A stretch of DNA of 64,000 nt from Clostridium magnum DSM 2767. Lineage in GTDB: Bacteria; Bacillota; Clostridia; Clostridiales; Clostridiaceae. Shown here piece by piece: positions 45,514 through 54,230 of the stretch. The stretch lies in assembly GCF_001623875.1 (NCBI RefSeq), contig NZ_LWAE01000001.1, positions 620,001 to 684,000 on the forward strand, given 5' to 3'. The notes under the pieces were generated by a model. It ran no database searches. It was not told the DNA's origin and saw nothing but the letters and a program-made list of their open reading frames with translations. Each line of letters begins with the position of its first letter. The stretch's first letter is position 1. Position numbers and translations under genes: made by a program.

Positions 45514-46395
45514 ATGTCAGAAAAAATTAGAGCAGCAATTATTGGCCCAGGAAACATTGGTATGGATCTAATGTACAAATTAATGAGAAGCAAGTATATC
45601 CAGTTAGATACAATTACTGGTATAGTAGCTGAATCAGAAGGATTAAAATTAGCAGCTAAGGAAGGATACAATACTTCGTCTAAAGGAATAGAGGCTATAT
45701 TAGGAAACAAATCCATAGATATTGTTTTTGATGCAACAGGAGCTAAGCCACATCAAATGCATGCACCTTTATTAAAAAAAGATGGGAAGATTGCTATAGA
45801 CTTAACACCTGCTGCAGTGGGACCTTATGTTGTTCCTGCGGTAAATCTTGAGAAAAACCTTGAGAGTGATAACATTAATATGGTCACTTGTGGAGGGCAA
45901 GCAACTATTCCTATTGTTGCAGCAATTAATGAAGTAGCAAATGTAAAGTATGCAGAGATTGTAGCTACACTTGCTAGTAAAAGTGCAGGTCCCGGAACAA
46001 GACAAAACATTGATGAATTTACAGAAACTACATCAAGTGCACTTATAAAGGTAGGAGGAGCTGACAAAAGTAAAGCCATTATCATATTGAATCCAGCAGA
46101 ACCTTCTTTAATGATGAGAAATACCATATATACTCAGGTTGAAAATCCAGATGAAAATGCCATAAGAGAAGCAGTAGAAAAAATGGTTAAAAAGGTACAG
46201 GAATATGTACCAGGTTATACATTGAAACTTCCACCAATTATAGATGGAGACAAGGTTACAGCAATGGTAGAGATTGAGGGAGCAGGAGACTATTTACCAA
46301 AGTATGCAGGTAATCTTGATATTATAACATCAGCAGCAGTAAAAGCAGCAGATAAGATAGCTCAAAGATTATTGAATGAACGAGCAGGGAGGTAA
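45514..46395 (+). CDS. mhpF: Acetaldehyde dehydrogenase (acylating), MhpF/DmpF
   Basis: A 293-residue enzyme with the NAD-binding [18 protein letters not shown], the catalytic Cys in [16 protein letters not shown] and the family phrase [14 protein letters not shown]. It turns acetaldehyde, CoA and NAD+ into acetyl-CoA, with channelling from the aldolase partner. GGAGATG precedes the ATG. Gene order D-F-E is that of mhp and dmp operons. Confidence 0.93.
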   Translation: MSEKIRAAIIGPGNIGMDLMYKLMRSKYIQLDTITGIVAESEGLKLAAKEGYNTSSKGIEAILGNKSIDIVFDATGAKPHQMHAPLLKKDGKIAIDLTPAAVGPYVVPAVNLEKNLESDNINMVTCGGQATIPIVAAINEVANVKYAEIVATLASKSAGPGTRQNIDEFTETTSSALIKVGGADKSKAIIILNPAEPSLMMRNTIYTQVENPDENAIREAVEKMVKKVQEYVPGYTLKLPPIIDGDKVTAMVEIEGAGDYLPKYAGNLDIITSAAVKAADKIAQRLLNERAGR

Positions 46396-46401
46396 TTTGA
46401 A

Positions 46402-47406
46402 ATGAAAAGAAAAATTAGAATTGTAGATACTACATTAAGAGATGGTATGCACGCAGTAAGCCATCAATTTACTCCAGAGATTATGGCTGAAATTGCACAA
46501 AGGTTAGACGAAGCAGGGGTAGATACTATTGAAATAGGTCAAGGTGATGGAATAGGAGGTTCTTCCTATCAGTATGGATTTGCAAGAGCAACTGATGAAG
46601 AGTATATAAAAGCAGTTTCAAAGGTTTTAAAAAATGCTAAGTTAGATGTGCTTTTACTTCCCGGAATAGGAACAATAGAAGACTTAAAGGTTGCACATCA
46701 TTATGGAGCTAAAGTAGTTAGAGTTGCAACCCATGTAACAGAAGCAGATGTAGGAGAACAACATATAAAATTTGCAAAAAGCATAGGAATGGAAGCTATA
46801 GGATTTTTAATGATGTCACATATGGCGGAAGTTGACAAAATTGTAGAACAAGCTAAAAAATTTGCTAGTTATGGTGCAGACGCTATTTATGTAACAGATT
46901 CAGCTGGAGCTTTAACTCCTAATGAAATAGCAGCAAGAATAAAAGCAGTTAAGGAAGCTACCGGTTTACCAATAGGACATCACGCACATAATAATCTAGG
47001 ACTAGCTATTGGAAACACTTTAGCAGCCATAGAAGCAGGAGCTGATATAGTTGATGGCACTTGTAAAGGAATAGGTGCAGGAGCTGGAAATGCACAACTT
47101 GAAGTTTTAATAGCGGTTTTAACTAAATTAGGCTATGAAACAGGTGTAGATTTATATAAAATTATGGATGTTGCAGATGATGTAGTAGTGCCTCACATGG
47201 TACGTCCACAAGTTATAGATAAAAATTCTTTAAGTATAGGATATGCTGGAGTATATGGTAGTTTCTTATTACATGCATTAAGAGCCTCAGAAAGATTTAA
47301 AGTTGATACAAGAGATATTTTAATGGAAATGGGTAAAAGGAAAACTGTAGGTGGACAGGAAGATATGATTATCAACGTAGCCTATGAGCTAAGTAAACAA
47401 AAATAG
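46402..47406 (+). CDS. mhpE: 4-hydroxy-2-oxovalerate aldolase, MhpE/DmpG
   Basis: A 334-residue HMGL-like aldolase: VDTTLRDGMHAVSHQFTPE at the start (metal Asp and catalytic region), GHHAHNNLGLAIGNTLAAIE (metal His pair) and the C-terminal communication domain (VYGSFLLHALRASERF). It splits 4-hydroxy-2-oxovalerate into pyruvate and acetaldehyde and forms a complex with MhpF. It starts 6 nt after mhpF. Together the three genes finish a meta-cleavage-type pathway, although no ring-cleaving dioxygenase is present, as expected in an anaerobe. Confidence 0.93.
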   Translation: MKRKIRIVDTTLRDGMHAVSHQFTPEIMAEIAQRLDEAGVDTIEIGQGDGIGGSSYQYGFARATDEEYIKAVSKVLKNAKLDVLLLPGIGTIEDLKVAHHYGAKVVRVATHVTEADVGEQHIKFAKSIGMEAIGFLMMSHMAEVDKIVEQAKKFASYGADAIYVTDSAGALTPNEIAARIKAVKEATGLPIGHHAHNNLGLAIGNTLAAIEAGADIVDGTCKGIGAGAGNAQLEVLIAVLTKLGYETGVDLYKIMDVADDVVVPHMVRPQVIDKNSLSIGYAGVYGSFLLHALRASERFKVDTRDILMEMGKRKTVGGQEDMIINVAYELSKQK

Positions 47407-47448
47407 AATTAATAATTACAGAAGCTAATAGAGATGTTTTTTAGGTAT

Positions 47449-47494
47449 ATTTTGCTATAACCTTGTTAGTATATTAATAAGGTTATAGTAAAAT
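47449..47494 (+). terminator. Hairpin between mhpE and larC
   Basis: ATTTTGCTATAACCTT (47449-47464) pairs with AAGGTTATAGTAAAAT (47479-47494), 16 bp with one U·G, around a 14-nt loop. No long T run follows, so it may attenuate rather than stop transcription. Confidence 0.5.
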
Positions 47495-47553
47495 ATAGCT
47501 ATTCATATGTAATAAAAATACCTCTAAAGGAAAAATAATAGGAGGAATATCTT

Positions 47554-48771
47554 ATGAAAATTGCTTACTTTCAATGTGTTGCAGGAATAAGTGGAGATAT
47601 GGTTTTAGGTTCATTGGTAGATAATGGTCTAAAGTTGAATGTTCTAAAAGAGGAACTTATGAAACTTAGAATACCATTTGACTTAGAAGCAGAAAAAGTA
47701 ATGAAACGTGGTATATGTTGTACAAAAGTAAACGTTATAGTTAAAGAAGAGCATGTTCATAGACATTTAAGTGATATTAAAGCTATTGTAGAGGAAAGCG
47801 AACTGAATCCTGAGGTAAAAGAAAGAATAATTCAAGTATTCACTAGACTAGCTGAAGCAGAGGCTAAAGTTCATAATACTACAGTGGAGTCTATACATTT
47901 TCATGAAGTAGGAGCTTTAGATTCAATTATAGATATATGTGGCTCTGTTATTGGAATGAATTTATTGGGAGTTGAAAAGGTATATTCTTCCCCTATACAT
48001 GTAGGTACAGGATTTGTAGAATGTGCGCATGGAATAATACCATTACCAGCACCTGCTGTTATTGAGCTATTAAAAGGAGTTGAAGTGTATTCCAAAGGAA
48101 TCGAAAAGGAGCTTGTGACACCAACAGGAGCAGCTATTATTACTACACTTTGCGATGAATTTGGAAAAATCCCCAATATGAATATTGAAACTTGTGGCTA
48201 TGGTGCAGGAACTAGAGATTTGGAAATACCTAATTTACTTAGAGTTTGTATTGGAGAGTTAGCAAACAACAAGGAAGAAAATACTTTAGAGCAGGAATTT
48301 ATTAAAAATGGTGAAGCTATTAAGATAGAGGTTAATATTGATGATATGAATCCCCAATTTTATGAGTATATATCAGAGCGATTATTTTCTGTAGGAGCAA
48401 GGGATCTATTTCTACAGCCTATCTATATGAAAAAAAATAGGGCTGCTAATATACTTTGTGTTACCGGACAACATAATAATCTAGATAAAATATTAAAAGT
48501 TATATTTGAAGAAACCACTACTATTGGAGTAAAGGTCTTTAAATTTGACAAATATGTGATACCATATAAAATTGAAAAAATTAATACGGATTTGGGAAAA
48601 ATTTCAGTTAAGATAGCAAAACATAGAGGTAAAGTTTTAAATATATCTCCTGAGTATTCAGAATGTAGTGCTAAAGCTAGAGAATATGATATACCACTTA
48701 AAAAAGTCTATGATATAGTAAAAGAGTCAGCTAATAGATATGTTGGAAAAAAATATAACAATGGTAGGTGA
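47554..48771 (+). CDS. larC: LarC, nickel-inserting cyclometallase (single ORF)
   Basis: A 405-residue full LarC. N-terminal LarC1 part: YFQCVAGISGDMVLGSLVDN, IHFHEVGALDSIIDICGSV, HGIIPLPAPAV, LVTPTGAAIIT. C-terminal LarC2 part from about residue 255: IEVNIDDMNPQFYEYISERL. In L. plantarum the two parts are joined by a programmed frameshift; here they are one reading frame. LarC installs nickel in the pincer nucleotide using CTP. AGGAGGA precedes the ATG. Confidence 0.94.
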   Translation: MKIAYFQCVAGISGDMVLGSLVDNGLKLNVLKEELMKLRIPFDLEAEKVMKRGICCTKVNVIVKEEHVHRHLSDIKAIVEESELNPEVKERIIQVFTRLAEAEAKVHNTTVESIHFHEVGALDSIIDICGSVIGMNLLGVEKVYSSPIHVGTGFVECAHGIIPLPAPAVIELLKGVEVYSKGIEKELVTPTGAAIITTLCDEFGKIPNMNIETCGYGAGTRDLEIPNLLRVCIGELANNKEENTLEQEFIKNGEAIKIEVNIDDMNPQFYEYISERLFSVGARDLFLQPIYMKKNRAANILCVTGQHNNLDKILKVIFEETTTIGVKVFKFDKYVIPYKIEKINTDLGKISVKIAKHRGKVLNISPEYSECSAKAREYDIPLKKVYDIVKESANRYVGKKYNNGR

Positions 48772-48777
48772 TTTACA

Positions 48778-49698
48778 ATGGATTTAAATTTATTGGAGAA
48801 AACAGAACTTTGGATTAATAATATTAAATTAGATAATGTAAATTTAACACAGGTATCAGAAGTTACAGCAGAAGTATTAAATATACCTAGAGATAAGGTA
48901 TTGGTGGTAGATGTAAGAGATACTCACATTACTTTAGATATTCTACAACGTGAATTAGAATCAAAATCTGTATTTGGTAAAAAGAAAGAACTTTTATGTA
49001 GATTATCACACATAGAAGGATTTGAAATTTTCGAGGATACAGATATACATTCTGCAGGAATACTAGGCATGATTGGGCTAGATGAAGAGGATGCAAAAGA
49101 GGTTATAGAAAAAACGCATAAGATAGCTGTTAAAATTGAAGAGACTATTGCAAAAAGGGTTGTGGTATTTCCTACTGGTTTTGAAGTAAAAAGAGGAATG
49201 ATAGAGGATACTAACACACCATTCATTAAAAATATGTTAACAGAACATGGGTACAATGTCAGCGTTGGAGATATTTTAGATGATGATCTAGAATTAATTG
49301 CTGGTAAGTTAAGGCAGGCTACAAATTATGGATATGGAATAATAATTACTACTGGTGGAGTGGGAGCCGAGGATAAAGATAAGACTGTGGAAGCTATTTT
49401 AAAATTAGATCAGGATGCTATTACACCTTATATTGTAAAATTTAAAAAAGGAACAGGAAGACATGAAAAAGAAGGTGTAAGAATAGGAGTTGGGCAAGTA
49501 GGTCAAACATTAATTATTGCGTTGCCAGGACCTAATGATGAGGTTAAAATAGGTATGGGGGTTATTATGGAATCATTGAAACAAGGCACATCAAAAGAAG
49601 AATTAGCCCATAAGTTAGTAGAAGCATTAAGAGACAAATGGAGAAATAAAATGTGGCAGGAACATCATATGCATGACCATCATGGAGGTCATAAATAA
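48778..49698 (+). CDS. MoaB/CinA-like nucleotide-binding protein with histidine-rich tail
   Basis: A 306-residue protein: a distinct N-terminal domain (1-125) of unknown role, then a molybdopterin-binding (MoCF) fold (126-290) with TTGGVGAEDKDK (191-202) and ALPGPNDEV (249-257). The C-terminus reads EHHMHDHHGGH, likely a nickel-binding tail. MogA relatives adenylate molybdopterin, so this protein might adenylate or carry the pincer nucleotide; that is inference. It starts 6 nt after larC and is followed closely by the IclR gene. Confidence 0.7.
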   Translation: MDLNLLEKTELWINNIKLDNVNLTQVSEVTAEVLNIPRDKVLVVDVRDTHITLDILQRELESKSVFGKKKELLCRLSHIEGFEIFEDTDIHSAGILGMIGLDEEDAKEVIEKTHKIAVKIEETIAKRVVVFPTGFEVKRGMIEDTNTPFIKNMLTEHGYNVSVGDILDDDLELIAGKLRQATNYGYGIIITTGGVGAEDKDKTVEAILKLDQDAITPYIVKFKKGTGRHEKEGVRIGVGQVGQTLIIALPGPNDEVKIGMGVIMESLKQGTSKEELAHKLVEALRDKWRNKMWQEHHMHDHHGGHK

Positions 49699-49710
49699 GA
49701 AAGGAGAAAC

Positions 49711-50493
49711 ATGAATAAAATGCGAAAAAGTAAATCAAATTTAATTCAATCTGTGGATAGAGCTCTGCAGATATTGGAGTGTTTTTCGAAAAGGGACAAA
49801 GAATTAGGAGTTACAGAAATTGCAAATCGATTAGATTTGCATAAAAGCACTACATTTGGGCTTCTTTCTACACTTGAGAGTAGAGGCTATTTGAAACAAA
49901 ATTTAGAAAATGGCAAGTATAAGTTAGGAATAAAGCTTTTTGAACAGGGAAGATTGGTTGAAGATGATATGGATTTGAGAATAAACTCACTTCCTTATTT
50001 AAAGGAGTTGGTAGACAAATATCAGGAAACTGCTCATTTGGCAATACGAGATGGAAGTGAGATAATATATATAGATAAAGTAGAAGGTGGAAGCGCAATC
50101 AGGATGTACTCACAGGTAGGAAAAAGAGCTCCTATGTATTGTACTGGAGTAGGAAAAGCAATGTTAGCCTTTATGCCTGAGGATCAGGTTGATAACATCA
50201 CTAAGGATTTGAAATTCACACCATTCACAGGAAATACTATTACAGATTTGAATAAATTAAAAGTAGAACTTAATGAAATCAGAAGAAGGGGATATTGTAT
50301 AGATAACGAAGAAATAGAAGTTGGGTTAAAATGTGTTGCAGCACCTATCATGAATTATAAAGGTGAAGTAGTAGCTTCTGCTAGTATAGCGGGGCCAGCT
50401 AGTAGGATGAGTGATGAAAAATTACAGTTTATTGCAAAAGACGTTAAAGAAGCTGTTACTAAAATTTCAGAAACGTTAGGATATAAGAGGTAA
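49711..50493 (+). CDS. IclR-family regulator, probable regulator of the nickel cluster
   Basis: A 260-residue IclR protein: winged helix at residues 10-70 (SVDRALQILECFSK, ELGVTEIANRLDLHKSTTFG) and an effector domain (GTSEIIYIDKVEG-like segment, YCTGVGKAMLAFM, KCVAAPIMNYKGEVVASASI). It is part of the larC operon and the only regulator inside the 14-kb cluster, so it is the best candidate to bind the AGAAC operators. AGAAAGGAG precedes the ATG. Confidence 0.88.
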   Translation: MNKMRKSKSNLIQSVDRALQILECFSKRDKELGVTEIANRLDLHKSTTFGLLSTLESRGYLKQNLENGKYKLGIKLFEQGRLVEDDMDLRINSLPYLKELVDKYQETAHLAIRDGSEIIYIDKVEGGSAIRMYSQVGKRAPMYCTGVGKAMLAFMPEDQVDNITKDLKFTPFTGNTITDLNKLKVELNEIRRRGYCIDNEEIEVGLKCVAAPIMNYKGEVVASASIAGPASRMSDEKLQFIAKDVKEAVTKISETLGYKR

Positions 50494-50517
50494 ATTTTTA
50501 ATTGGAGGAGTATAATT

Positions 50518-51477
50518 ATGCATATTCCCGATAACTATTTAAGTCCATCTACTTGTGTAGTAATAGGAGCTGGTATGGTTTCACTATGGAGAAAAGCTGT
50601 AATTAAGATAAAAGAAGATATAAGCAGAAAAAAAATACCTATGTTGGGAGTTTGTGCAGCATTTTCATTTTTAATTATGATGTTTAATGTTCCTCTGCCA
50701 GGAGGAACTACAGGTCATGCTGTAGGAGGAACATTAGTGGCAATTTTATTAGGCCCTTATGCAGCCATGATATCTATTACCACTGCTTTGTTAATACAGG
50801 CTCTTTTTTTTGGAGATGGTGGAATACTAACCTTTGTAGTTAATGCTTTCAATATGGCATTTATAATGCCGTTTGTTGGATATTTTATTTTTAGAATTAT
50901 AAAAAATAGAGTAAGAACAATAAAAGGTGAGTATATTGCAGCTTTTATAGCATCGTATATATCAATTAATATAGCTGCGCTGTCCGTGGGTTTTATGCTT
51001 GGTATTCAACCTATATTATTTAGGGATAATGCTGGGTTGCCACTTTATTGTCCATATCCTCTAAAGATAGCCATTCCAGCTATGATGTTGCCCCATTTAT
51101 TAGTGGTAGGGGTGTTAGAAGGTTTAATTACAATGGGGATATATGCTTATATTAAAAAGATATCAGCTGGGACTATATATGAGGACAAGGATATTAAAAC
51201 AAGTCCTATATGTATCCTTATTGTTGCACTTATTTGTTTAAGTCCTTTAGGGGTATTAGCATCTGGCACCGCTTGGGGTGAGTGGAATAAGCAGCAATTA
51301 AAACAAATGTTAGGGTATGTGCCACAAGGAATCCAAAAAGGCTTTAGCTTTAATGCCGTAATGCAGAGTTATTCTTTAGCAGGAGTTTCTAATGTAGTGG
51401 GATACATTGTATCTGCTATTATTGGGGTATTGTTTTTACTAATTTTATTTAAAATTTTAAAATCTATAAAGTATTAA
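50518..51477 (+). CDS. CbiM/LarM-type nickel or cobalt ECF transporter component, fused with NikN-like end
   Basis: A 319-residue membrane protein starting MHIPDNYLSP, with His2 in the place that binds metal in CbiM/NikM. Membrane segments and PLPGGTTGHAVGGTLVAILL follow. The C-terminal part (about 230-319, ASGTAWGEWN, then a last membrane helix) resembles CbiN/NikN, as in LarMN. No Q or O (membrane coupling and ATPase) genes are nearby, so it would have to share them with another locus or work alone. GGAGGAG precedes the ATG. Confidence 0.85.
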   Translation: MHIPDNYLSPSTCVVIGAGMVSLWRKAVIKIKEDISRKKIPMLGVCAAFSFLIMMFNVPLPGGTTGHAVGGTLVAILLGPYAAMISITTALLIQALFFGDGGILTFVVNAFNMAFIMPFVGYFIFRIIKNRVRTIKGEYIAAFIASYISINIAALSVGFMLGIQPILFRDNAGLPLYCPYPLKIAIPAMMLPHLLVVGVLEGLITMGIYAYIKKISAGTIYEDKDIKTSPICILIVALICLSPLGVLASGTAWGEWNKQQLKQMLGYVPQGIQKGFSFNAVMQSYSLAGVSNVVGYIVSAIIGVLFLLILFKILKSIKY

Positions 51478-51522
51478 TCATTGCAATTAAAATAAGGAAT
51501 GATGTTAAGGGAGGTAAAATAA

Positions 51523-52335
51523 ATGATAGAGAACATAAAATACAAAAACTTAATTAAATATTTAAAAGAATTAGGAAGTGTAGTTGTTGCATTTTCAGGT
51601 GGTGTAGACAGTACCTTTGTAGCTAAAGCAGCAAAGGAAGCACTAGGAGAAAAAGCATTAGCATTAACAGTAGTAGCGCCATATATACCTAAGTGGGAAA
51701 TTGAAGAGGCAAAAATAGCAGCAAAAGAAATAGATATAAAACATGAACTTTTACAGGTACCAGTGATTATTGATGAAATAAAATTTAATCCTTTAGATAG
51801 ATGTTACTTATGTAAAATAGCTGTTTTTACAAAAATAAAGGAAGTAGCAGAAAAAGAAGGATTTAAACATGTTATAGATGGTACTAATTTAGATGATACT
51901 AAGGATTATAGGCCGGGTCTTAGAGCTTTAAAGGAACTTAGTATAAAAAGTCCACTTTTGGAAAATGGTATAGTAAAGGCTGAAGTTAGAGAGTTTTCTA
52001 AGGTGTTAGGACTTCAAACTTGGGACAAACCTTCTTATGCATGTTTATTATCAAGAATTCCGTATAATGAAGAAATTAAGGTAGATGAACTTGACAGAAT
52101 TGAAAGAGCGGAAAAATACTTAATAGATTTAGGTTTTAGAGCAGTAAGAGTTAGAAATCATAGAGACTTAGCAAGGATAGAAGTTCCAAAGGATGATATA
52201 GTTAAGTTATTTAATAATAATTTATTTGAGGTTATATCGAGAGTATTAAAAAGCTTTGGATATAGATATGTGACACTAGATATGCAAGGCTATAGAACAG
52301 GAAGCTTGAATGAAGAATTGTTAGACACAATATAA
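51523..52335 (+). CDS. larE: LarE, sulfur-inserting enzyme of pincer cofactor synthesis
   Basis: A 270-residue PP-loop protein: FSGGVDSTFVAKAAKEALGE holds the ATP-binding loop (24-31); Cys94 and Cys97 (DRCYLCK) and Cys174 (SYACLLSRIPY) are present, the last in the place of the sulfur-donating Cys176 of L. plantarum LarE. LarE adenylates and then thiolates both carboxylates of the LarB product. With LarB and LarC it completes the cofactor pathway. AGGGAGG precedes the ATG. Confidence 0.93.
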   Translation: MIENIKYKNLIKYLKELGSVVVAFSGGVDSTFVAKAAKEALGEKALALTVVAPYIPKWEIEEAKIAAKEIDIKHELLQVPVIIDEIKFNPLDRCYLCKIAVFTKIKEVAEKEGFKHVIDGTNLDDTKDYRPGLRALKELSIKSPLLENGIVKAEVREFSKVLGLQTWDKPSYACLLSRIPYNEEIKVDELDRIERAEKYLIDLGFRAVRVRNHRDLARIEVPKDDIVKLFNNNLFEVISRVLKSFGYRYVTLDMQGYRTGSLNEELLDTI

Positions 52336-52474
52336 CGGTAAGAAAGACATCAAGAAGTGGATATTGTATGCTAAATGTATGATAAATGGTTATTCCATAA
52401 AAATTGTGCCGATATAGTCGGGATAAGTATACCTACATCATTCTTCTGGAGGCATATTCAGGAGATGATTTGTT

Positions 52475-52930
52475 TTGAGTTCTACTATCATTTTATTGCT
52501 GATTCTTGCTGTTGCCATATTTGGCAAAGCTAATTCAGTTGCTATTGCTACATGTGTTTTATTTATGCTAAAACTCTTAGGTTTGGACAGATATGTGTAT
52601 CCGTCTATAGAAAAAAGCGGAATGACATGGGGACTTATACTCCTTATAGCTGCCATAATGATACCTATTGCAAATGGCAGCATTGCAGTAGAAAATATAA
52701 AAAGCGTAGTTACATCCTGAATAGGTATAGCAGCTTTAGTTCTTTAGTTTTTAACAGCATATTTAAGTGGACAAGGCTTGAAATATCTTACTGTTCAGGG
52801 ACATAGCGATGTTATGCCTGCCATGATAATAGGAGCAGTTGCGGCTTCAGCCTTTTTAAGAGGAGTGCCCGTAGGACCCCTTATTACATCGGGAATACTG
52901 GCTTTATTTGCAAAGATGATTCATAAATAA
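52475..52930 (+). pseudogene. DUF441 (YeaL/UPF0756) membrane protein with two stops
   Basis: A 151-codon frame with four membrane segments and the DUF441 phrases (WGLILLIAAIMIPIANG, FLRGVPVGPLITSGILALFA). TGA (about 52718) and TAG (about 52745) interrupt it in frame. A TTG start with GGAGATG upstream is likely. The protein is a small integral membrane protein of unknown function; this copy is dead. Confidence 0.75.
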
Positions 52931-53036
52931 ATTGAAATTAATTCATGTTAATGCCATCAATAATTATGAGCAATGTAAGCAATAGTATGTTATTGATTAT
53001 TAAGATTACAGGCTCTGTAGTCGATGAATTTATTAG

Positions 53037-53080
53037 AATTAAGTAAGGTAAACTAAAATAGTAGTATACCTTACTTAATT
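53037..53080. terminator. Hairpin between the DUF441 remnant and the XRE gene
   Basis: AATTAAGTAAGGTA (53037-53050) pairs perfectly with TACCTTACTTAATT (53067-53080) and is followed by TTATACTAAT. It separates convergent transcription units. Confidence 0.6.
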
Positions 53081-53209
53081 TTATACTAATAATCAATTTA
53101 AGTACATTATTCTATTAAGTAATTTATATAGCAATTAGATTATTTAATAGGCTAACATCGCTAAGCTAAGTGTAAACATTGATTTTGTTAACAATAGGAA
53201 CATCTATAA

Positions 53210-53659
53210 TCACAGATATTTTATTATTTTTTCAAAGTATGTTCTATTTATAATTTTTCCATTTTCCCATTTTCTAATGGTCCTATATTCTATACCAGTT
53301 AGTTTACCAGACTGCCACAAAGTTAAATTATTTTGTATTCTCCAATTTTTAATTATAGATTTAAAATCAGAGAATATAAATTTATAGTAATCATCATAGA
53401 AACATTCTAAAGGCTTTCTTAACGCTTTAGACATTTTGAGTAGAGCATTAGGTGAAGGGGAAACTCTGGAAGATTCATAATCCTCAATTGTTGAACTTGA
53501 AACACCTGTAACATTTGCTAAATCTCTTTGAGATAAATTCATAATCATTCGCTGCTTTTCTATACGGTTTCCTACAGTAGGCTCATCTAAATCCTTATAT
53601 AATTCCTTATAAAAGTTAACTGTTATATTTTGTATAATGCTTACAGTTTGTTGTGGCAA
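53210..53659 (-). CDS. XRE-family regulator with two HTH segments, right end of the element
   Basis: A 149-residue protein: one HTH at about 33-85 (MNLSQRDLANVTGVSSSTIE) and a second HTH-like segment at about 115-145 (NNLTLWQSGKLTGIEYRTIR). The start codon lies 3 nt before the attR core, and the first codons (PQQTV) are read from the attP arm itself. It may control the integrase or excision of the element. After excision its 5' region would change, which could act as a switch. Confidence 0.72.
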   Translation of the reverse strand: MPQQTVSIIQNITVNFYKELYKDLDEPTVGNRIEKQRMIMNLSQRDLANVTGVSSSTIEDYESSRVSPSPNALLKMSKALRKPLECFYDDYYKFIFSDFKSIIKNWRIQNNLTLWQSGKLTGIEYRTIRKWENGKIINRTYFEKIIKYL

Positions 53660-53668
53660 GCAGAAGCT
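53644..53668 (+). other. Right attachment site of the 38-kb element
   Basis: Inverted arm CAGTTTGTT (53644-53652), then GTGGCAAGCA and the core GAAGCT (53663-53668), followed by host gene sequence. Confidence 0.78.
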
Positions 53669-53947
53669 ATCTGCACCGGAAGTTTAGCAGGGCACAATGC
53701 TGTACGATATTGTTTAGGTATGCCTCCTCTAACACTTCCTAAGACTACTGCTATTGGTGATATTATTGCTTACGCAAATTACAAAATGATGACTAAGGAA
53801 GGTAGGAGAAATAGATACACATTTGCAGGAGCAGAATATTTTAAGAGAATGCAGGAAACAGGATTATATTCTATTAATAGAGAAGAAATAAGAAGCAGAA
53901 TTGAAAAGTTGAACTTATTAGATGTTATGAATCAAAAGCTTGTTTAG
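53663..53947 (+). pseudogene. FAD-dependent oxidoreductase, C-terminal fragment (split gene)
   Basis: From GAAGCT the frame reads EAICTGSLAGHNAVRYCLGM and runs to a normal stop at 53945-53947 (GRRNRYTFAGAEYFKRM, then RIEKLNLLDVM). It continues the fragment at 15189-15407 without loss of a residue. An ORF start at 53630 is only a chance ATG in element DNA. Confidence 0.85.
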
Positions 53948-54017
53948 CTTATATTTGCATTAAGTATTTTATATATAATATGATAAAGAGTTTTATTTAT
54001 GAAGACAAATAAGGTAA

Positions 54018-54070
54018 AAAAGAACATTTTAAGGATAAGTGCTTCGTGCCCATCCTTAAAATGTTCTTTT
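54018..54070. terminator. Terminator after the split oxidoreductase gene
   Basis: AAAAGAACATTTTAAGGAT (54018-54036) and its exact inverted copy (54052-54070) form a 19-bp stem with a 15-nt loop and a T-rich end. The following 54071-54180 shows nothing else. Confidence 0.8.
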
Positions 54071-54188
54071 GTTGTGCGTGATAGATATCAAACTGATTTT
54101 ATGTATCAAATTAGCATAAAAAAGATTCCTATAGAAAACGACTTATTATGCATATAACTAAAAAGCAATAACTGACAACTCCTTATAT

Positions 54189-54230
54189 TTGTGCAATTGA
54201 ATATTGTTTTATATTGTTAAAAATATGATA
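54189..54230 (+). promoter_or_regulatory. Glucarate-regulon promoter, gudD copy
   Basis: TTGTGCAATTGAATATTG starts at 54189 and TATGATAATA at 54224, 35 nt later. A cre-like AGTAAACGTTG lies downstream at about 54297-54307, suitable for catabolite roadblock. Confidence 0.8.

Larger units (their letters stand above)
15402..53668. mobile_element. 38.26-kb serine-integrase element inserted in an FAD-oxidoreductase gene
   Basis: The two ends share GAAGCT, inside codons for Glu-Ala of the split gene, and the two gene parts join in frame there. Joining the element ends gives CAGTTTGTT, 22 nt containing GAAGCT, then AACAAACTG: perfect 9-bp inverted arms centred on the core, as in attP of large serine integrases. 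An intact integrase lies 48 bp inside the left end. The element has no recognisable conjugation genes; its cargo includes the nickel-pincer cluster. The many insertion sequences and pseudogenes suggest long residence. Confidence 0.8.
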
